The translations under genes and the position numbers were made by a program. This document shows, one piece after another, positions 60,136 through 64,000 of a stretch of DNA of 64,000 bases (positions are counted from its first letter, which is position 1; the number at the start of each line of letters is the position of its first letter). The stretch is taken from the NCBI RefSeq assembly GCF_000716605.1, contig NZ_JNXE01000020.1, positions 1-64,000 of the forward strand. Reading direction: 5' to 3'. The notes below the pieces were generated by a model. The model ran no database searches, was not told the DNA's origin, and saw only the letters and a list, made by a program, of their open reading frames with translations. Origin of the DNA: Streptomyces sp. NRRL F-525. GTDB taxonomy: Bacteria; Actinomycetota; Actinomycetes; Streptomycetales; Streptomycetaceae.

Positions 60136-60851
60136 GCGGCTTTTCCGGTTTGCCGGGCGGGGTCGCCGTCTCGCATCTGTCGGTCTACGACTGGCCGGCC
60201 GAAGCTGACGGCGGGGTGTGCGGCGGAACTCCCCATATGCACCTGACCTGTTCGGAGGGGTACGTCGTCACCGGCGGGCGGGGCGCGGTGCAGACGCTCA
60301 CGACGTCCGGGTACGAGGTGACGCCGCTCGCGGCCGGAACGGTCGCCTGGTTCACGCCGGGCACCATCCACCGGCTCGTCAACGAGGACGACCTGCGCAT
60401 CACCGTCCTCATGCAGAACAGCGGCCTGCCCGAGGCGGGGGACGCGGTGCTCACACTGCCTCCGCGGTACCTCACCGACCCGGAGACGTACGCCTCCGTC
60501 ACCGTGATCCCGGCCGACGCGCCCGAGGCCGAGCAGGAACGTGTTGCCCGGGCCCGGCGCGACCTCGCCCTGGAGGGTTACCGGGCGCTGCGCGAGGCCG
60601 AGGGCCCGGAAGCGCTGGCCGCTTTCCATCGGGCCGCCGCCACGTTGGTACGGCCCCGGCTCGCGGAGTGGCGCGAGCGCTGGGAGCGGGGGGCGCGGGC
60701 CGCTGCCGAGGCTACGGGGGCGCAGCTCGACCGGCTCGAACAGGGGGACTTCTCGCACCTCGCCGATGCTGGTGTACGGGCTGAACAGCCGTCCGCGTAC
60801 GGGAAGTTCGGGATGTGCGGGCGGTTGGACGTCTACAAGGGGACCGTCTGA
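60132..60851 (+). CDS. Cupin domain protein
   Basis: 239 residues from the GTG that overlaps the previous stop. The cupin metal-site motifs are PHMHLTCSEGYVVTGG (two His and Glu) and FTPGTIHRLVNED (His), giving the usual 3-His/1-Glu set. The C-terminal ~110 residues are helical and lack a known domain. As the third gene of the sugar-oxidoreductase operon it may isomerise, bind or sense a sugar. Its stop is 13 bases from that of the HxlR gene on the other strand. Confidence 0.82.
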   Translation: MSGFSGLPGGVAVSHLSVYDWPAEADGGVCGGTPHMHLTCSEGYVVTGGRGAVQTLTTSGYEVTPLAAGTVAWFTPGTIHRLVNEDDLRITVLMQNSGLPEAGDAVLTLPPRYLTDPETYASVTVIPADAPEAEQERVARARRDLALEGYRALREAEGPEALAAFHRAAATLVRPRLAEWRERWERGARAAAEATGAQLDRLEQGDFSHLADAGVRAEQPSAYGKFGMCGRLDVYKGTV

Positions 60852-60864
60852 GGCCGAGGGCCTT

Positions 60865-61353
60865 CTAGGCTGCCGTCGGGCCTGTCACGGTCCAGCCCGG
60901 TGACTGCGGGTGGGCCGTCAGGTCCTGGTGATGGACCGGGGTGCCGCACGCCGTGCAGGTGACGACCGGGACCAGTTCGTTGCCGCAGATGTGCTCGATC
61001 ACCATGGGGCGATCGTCATCCTTCTGGAGATGGCGGTCGCCCCATGCCATGAGGGTCATCAGGACCGGCTCCAGTTCGAGCCCCGCCTCGGTGGGCCGGT
61101 ACTCGAAGCGCTGCGGGTGCTCGCTGTACGTCCGCCGGGTCAGGATCCCGGCGTCGACGAGGCGGCGCAGCCGAGCGGCCAGGACGTCGCGCGGGGCGCC
61201 GATGTTGCGGACCAGTTGGTCGAAGCGGCGGTTGCCGAGGCACACCTCCCGTAGGACGAGCAGGGAGTACTTCTCGCCGACGAGTGCGAGGGCGTCGGCG
61301 ATGGAGCAAGGGCGCGGGTCTTTGGGGGTGGGCTTGTTTTTGAGGGGGGCCAT
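60865..61353 (-). CDS. HxlR family regulator with C-terminal Cys/His tail
   Basis: 162 residues. HxlR winged helix at ~13-105 (SIADALALVGEKYSLLVLREV, RRFDQLVRNIGAPRDVLAARLRRLVDAGIL). Behind it a ~55-residue tail with HICGNELVPVVTCTACGTPVHH, three Cys and several His, could bind zinc; this tail is common in a subset of actinobacterial HxlR proteins. It is divergent from a thiolase gene with palindromic sites in the 107-base gap and probably represses it. ATG 61353 is chosen; the longer frame to 61386 crosses the operator. Confidence 0.87.
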   Translation of the reverse strand: MAPLKNKPTPKDPRPCSIADALALVGEKYSLLVLREVCLGNRRFDQLVRNIGAPRDVLAARLRRLVDAGILTRRTYSEHPQRFEYRPTEAGLELEPVLMTLMAWGDRHLQKDDDRPMVIEHICGNELVPVVTCTACGTPVHHQDLTAHPQSPGWTVTGPTAA

Positions 61354-61373
61354 AGCACCCACTTTAGAGGAGG

Positions 61374-61388
61374 GTTTGATTTTCAAAC
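61374..61388. promoter_or_regulatory. Operator palindromes between HxlR and thiolase genes
   Basis: GTTTGATTTTCAAAC (61374-61388, arms GTTTGA/TCAAAC) is a clean palindrome in AT-rich sequence 21 bases before the HxlR start. A second inverted repeat, GTGAGT (61402-61407) with ACTCAC (61419-61424), lies 36 bases before the thiolase ATG. Both fit control by the divergent HxlR protein. Confidence 0.65.
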
Positions 61389-61460
61389 TGACGGGGTTAT
61401 GGTGAGTTTGGATTTCCTACTCACTAGTAGTGCTCGCTGGTAACCACGGAGGCCCGTCCC

Positions 61461-62630
61461 ATGCGTGACGCAGTGATCGTCGAAGCCGTACGCACGCCCG
61501 TAGGCAAGGGCAAGCCGAACGGCACCCTCGCCCAGGTCCACCCCGTCGAACTCCTCTCGCACACCCTGCGCAGCCTCGTCGAGCGCACCGGGATCGATCC
61601 GGCGGTCATCGACGACGTCATCGGCGGCACGGTCACCCAGGTCGGTGAGCAGGCCGTCAACATCACCCGGCAGGCCGTTCTGTCGGCGGGCTTCCCGGAG
61701 TCGGTGCCCGCGACCACGGTGGACCGCCAGTGCGGCTCCTCCCAGCAGGCCGTGCACTTCGCGGCGCAGGGCGTGATCTCCGGGGCGTACGACATCGTCG
61801 TGGCCTGCGGGGTGGAGTCCATGGGGCGGGTGCCGATGGGGTCGAGCGTGCTGCCCGGCACGGATCCCTTCGGTCCCGGTGTCGCCGGGCGCTATCCGGA
61901 GGGCCTCGTCCCGCAGGGCATCAGCGCCGAACTCATCGCCGCCAAGTGGTCGATGACACGCGACCAGTTGGACGCCTTCGCGGTCTCCTCGCACCTCAAG
62001 GCGGCCGCCGCCTGGGACGCGGGCCTCTTCGACGCACAGGTGGCACCCCTGGAGGGCGCGTCGCGCGACGAGTGCGTACGGCCCGGCAGCACGACCGAGA
62101 TCCTGGCCGGCCTCAAGCCCGCCTTCTACGACGCCACGTACGCCGAGCGCTTCCCGCAGATCGAGTGGAACATCACCCCCGGCAACTCCAGCCCCATCAA
62201 CGACGGCGCCTCCGCCGTGCTCATCACGTCCAGTGAGACGGCGGCCAGGCTCGGCCTGCGCCCGCTCGCCCGGCTGCACAGCTTCGCGGTGACCGGTTCC
62301 GACCCGCTGCTCATGCTCACCGGCGTCATCCCGGCCACCGAGAAGGTGCTGCGCCGGGCCTCGCTCACCCTCGACGACATCGACCTGTTCGAGGTCAACG
62401 AGGCGTTCTCCAGCGTCGTGTTGGCCTGGCAGCAGGAGACGGGCGCGGATCTGGCCAAGGTCAACGTGCACGGCGGGGCCATCGCGATCGGGCATCCGCT
62501 CGGGGCGAGCGGTACGCGGCTGACGACCACCCTGGTGCACGCGATGCGGGACCGCGGGGCGCGCTACGGGCTGCAGACGATGTGCGAGGCGGGCGGTCTC
62601 GCCAACGCGATGATCCTTGAGTCGGTCTGA
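61461..62630 (+). CDS. Acetyl-CoA acetyltransferase (thiolase)
   Basis: 389 residues. Active sites are Cys91 (VDRQCGSSQQAV), His in GGAIAIGHPLGASG and Cys in TMCEAGGLANA. NEAFSS confirms the family. It makes or cleaves a 3-oxoacyl-CoA with CoA, either beta-oxidation or acetoacetyl-CoA formation. GGAGG precedes the ATG at 61461. Regulation by the divergent HxlR protein through the palindromes is likely. The loop GSSVLPGTDPFGPGVAGRYPEG is longer than in biosynthetic thiolases, which favours a degradative role. Confidence 0.92.
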   Translation: MRDAVIVEAVRTPVGKGKPNGTLAQVHPVELLSHTLRSLVERTGIDPAVIDDVIGGTVTQVGEQAVNITRQAVLSAGFPESVPATTVDRQCGSSQQAVHFAAQGVISGAYDIVVACGVESMGRVPMGSSVLPGTDPFGPGVAGRYPEGLVPQGISAELIAAKWSMTRDQLDAFAVSSHLKAAAAWDAGLFDAQVAPLEGASRDECVRPGSTTEILAGLKPAFYDATYAERFPQIEWNITPGNSSPINDGASAVLITSSETAARLGLRPLARLHSFAVTGSDPLLMLTGVIPATEKVLRRASLTLDDIDLFEVNEAFSSVVLAWQQETGADLAKVNVHGGAIAIGHPLGASGTRLTTTLVHAMRDRGARYGLQTMCEAGGLANAMILESV

Positions 62631-62634
62631 TCCC

Positions 62635-63459
62635 TCAGGGGGCCCGCAGGTGGTGGCGCTTGCGCCAGGCCACCACGGCGCCGCCCAGCGCGGGCAGGGC
62701 AATGCAGGCCATCGCGATCAGGAAGGCCGGTGAGGTGGGGTTGGAGGCGCGGGCACCGGCGACGACGTAGGCGGCGGTGTTCGGGAGCGAGCCGAGGGCC
62801 GTCGCGAGCAGGAACGGCGTCCAGCGCATGCGGGAGACGGCGGCGCAGTAGTTCACGCCCCAGAACGGCAGTCCCGGGAAGAGCCGTGCCGCCATCATCG
62901 ACCGGAAGCCGTGCTTGCTGAGCTGCCCGTCCGCGGCCTTCAGCCAGCGGCCCCGCAGCAGCGGGCGCAGCGCGTCCTGGCCCAGCACGCGGCCCAGGCC
63001 GAAGGAGATCCCGGCGCCGAGCACCGTGCCCGCCAGCGCCGCGCCGGTGCCCAGCTGGGAGCCGAACAGCGCGCCCGCCGCGAGGTTCAGCAGGGGGCGC
63101 GGTACGAACGCCACGCTGCACAGGCCGTACGCCGCCGCGAACACCAACGCGGCCATGGCGCCGCCGAGTTGGGGCGGCCAGCCGTCCGAGAGGAGCCGCT
63201 GTGGGTGGAAGAGCAGTACGGTCGACGCGGCCCCGGCGAGCAGCACGAGGAGCAGTGACAGTCGCGACCACGGCGAGAGCAGGGCTCTGGTGCAGCGCGC
63301 GGCGAAGCCGGTCGGGACGAGGTGCGGCAGCGGTGCTACGGCCATGGCCGCGGGGACGGTCACGACTGCGGCGAGTGCCGGGACGGGGGCCTGGGGAGTG
63401 GCCGTGGCGGTGCCCCCAGAGCGGGTGCCCCCGGAGTCGGTGGCGGCATCGGCGAGCAT
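62635..63459 (-). CDS. VTT domain (TVP38/TMEM64 family) membrane protein
   Basis: 274 residues. Cytoplasmic Ala/Pro-rich leader (~1-55), a first membrane helix (LSLLLVLLAGAASTVLLF), then a VTT core with FVPRPLLNLAAGALFGSQLGTGAALAGTVLGAGISFGLGR and the re-entrant MMAARLFPGLPFWGVNYCAAVSRM. Proteins of this superfamily include DedA-like lipid-carrier flippases and scramblases, and the actinobacterial members have no settled function. Starts at ATG 63459, four bases from the thiolase stop at its other end. Confidence 0.88.
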   Translation of the reverse strand: MLADAATDSGGTRSGGTATATPQAPVPALAAVVTVPAAMAVAPLPHLVPTGFAARCTRALLSPWSRLSLLLVLLAGAASTVLLFHPQRLLSDGWPPQLGGAMAALVFAAAYGLCSVAFVPRPLLNLAAGALFGSQLGTGAALAGTVLGAGISFGLGRVLGQDALRPLLRGRWLKAADGQLSKHGFRSMMAARLFPGLPFWGVNYCAAVSRMRWTPFLLATALGSLPNTAAYVVAGARASNPTSPAFLIAMACIALPALGGAVVAWRKRHHLRAP

Positions 63460-63509
63460 GTCGGCGACCCTAACCGACCTGTGTATGTGATCGCCGTATG
63501 GTTCGTCTC

Positions 63510-64000
63510 ATGAGCGTCACAGGTGCGGGCACCGTGCGGGTGCCGGGCAGCGTTCTCGCGGACACCGTGCTGGAGCGGCTCACGGCCACGTACGCCGCCG
63601 CGGCCGATCCGGAACGGGCCGTGCCCATGCGGGCGTACATGAAGGACATCGCGCCCTTCCTGGGCCTCACCACACCCGTACGCAGGGCGTTGTCCCGCAC
63701 GGTCCTGGAGGGGACACCCCGCCCCGACGAGACCGACTGCACCGCGATCGCGCTGCGCTGCTGGGAGCTGCCGGAGCGCGAGTACCAGTACTTCGCGGTG
63801 GACTATCTGCGCCGCCATGTGAGGCACTGCACGTCCGGTTTCCTGCCGGTCGCCCGTCATCTCGTCTCGACGGTCCCTTGGTGGGACACCGTCGACGCAC
63901 TCGCCTCCCACGTGGTGGGAGGCCTGGTCGCCGCCGATCCGAAGCTGGCGGCCGACATGGACGAGTGGATCGTCGACGAGGACATGTGGGTCGCCCGTAC
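63510..64000 (+). CDS. DNA alkylation repair protein, AlkD-like (3' end cut by window edge)
   Basis: At least 163 residues; the frame is open at the window edge. Helical HEAT-like repeats with AlkD signatures: VPMRAYMKDIAPFLGLTTPVRR, REYQYFAVDYLRRHVRH, STVPWWDTVDALASHVVG and DEWIVDEDMWVAR. AlkD excises N3- and N7-alkylated purines by capturing the phosphate backbone rather than flipping the base. The ATG at 63510 is taken; an in-frame ATG at 63498 would add four residues. It is divergent from the VTT gene with 50 bases between starts. Confidence 0.9.
   Translation, partial: MSVTGAGTVRVPGSVLADTVLERLTATYAAAADPERAVPMRAYMKDIAPFLGLTTPVRRALSRTVLEGTPRPDETDCTAIALRCWELPEREYQYFAVDYLRRHVRHCTSGFLPVARHLVSTVPWWDTVDALASHVVGGLVAADPKLAADMDEWIVDEDMWVAR

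Noticed and set aside
1..64000. CRISPR arrays, insertion sequences, prophage or tRNA genes
   Set aside because: No regularly spaced repeat-spacer arrays, transposase or integrase motifs, or cloverleaf sequences were seen on either strand. The repeats found are short tandem or dispersed intergenic elements.

Overview
The window is typical Streptomyces-type actinobacterial chromosome. Third codon positions are almost all G or C, GTG starts are frequent, neighbouring genes often overlap by four bases (ATGA or GTGA), and two short intergenic elements of a kind dispersed in Streptomyces genomes are present (about 104-147 and 7371-7440). I see no rRNA, tRNA, transposase, phage gene or CRISPR array. 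The genus is inferred from gene content and base usage; no marker gene is present.

Bases 1-15617 form a potassium and cation homeostasis island. It holds a CPA1 Na+(K+)/H+ antiporter, a stand-alone second KdpD sensor kinase, a small PH-like membrane protein, a KimA-like APC transporter with a cytosolic tail, and a complete kdp locus (27-residue membrane peptide, kdpF, kdpA, kdpB, kdpC, kdpE, kdpD). A 16-bp tandem half-site, GTMARRRWCSCGTCAA, lies upstream of the kdpD paralogue, the PH-protein/KimA-like divergent pair and kdpF. It is often doubled at a 32-bp period, and I propose it as the KdpE operator uniting the island.

Bases 15618-28192 are mixed single genes: a GH43 beta-xylosidase behind a CGAAACTTTCG box, a DUF5999 protein, a GCS2-type carboxylate-amine ligase, a substrate-binding/VWA protein, a CPBP membrane protein, a PhzF enzyme, a methyltransferase, a PadR regulator with its own operator, an SRPBCC protein, a Clp-N protein and an EamA exporter.

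Bases 28334-36393 are redox and regulatory genes. An ECF41 sigma factor sits with its carboxymuconolactone-decarboxylase partner and a textbook ECF41 promoter. Two flavin-type genes are divergent from a MocR regulator, and a DMT exporter is divergent from a LysR regulator. A PPOX protein, an isochorismatase-like protein without its catalytic cysteine and a Rieske lipoprotein follow.

Bases 36995-43626 are one oligopeptide ABC operon (binding protein, permease, a permease-ATPase fusion, ATPase) ending in a beta-lactamase-fold hydrolase. Next come a HipA-like/DUF3037 pair, two SDR genes behind a clear sigma-70 promoter with a palindromic operator, a second oligopeptide-binding protein, uracil-DNA glycosylase, a His/Pro-rich lipoprotein, a DinB protein, an oxidoreductase that overlaps apolipoprotein N-acyltransferase tail to tail, an SDR lacking catalytic residues, a CPT-like kinase with a 59-codon partner, and an HxlR regulator with a 33-bp palindrome. 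Bases 56842-64000 carry uppP, a LacI-type-operator-controlled Gfo/PmoA-like/cupin operon, an HxlR/thiolase pair, a VTT membrane protein and the start of an AlkD-type DNA repair gene cut by the window edge.
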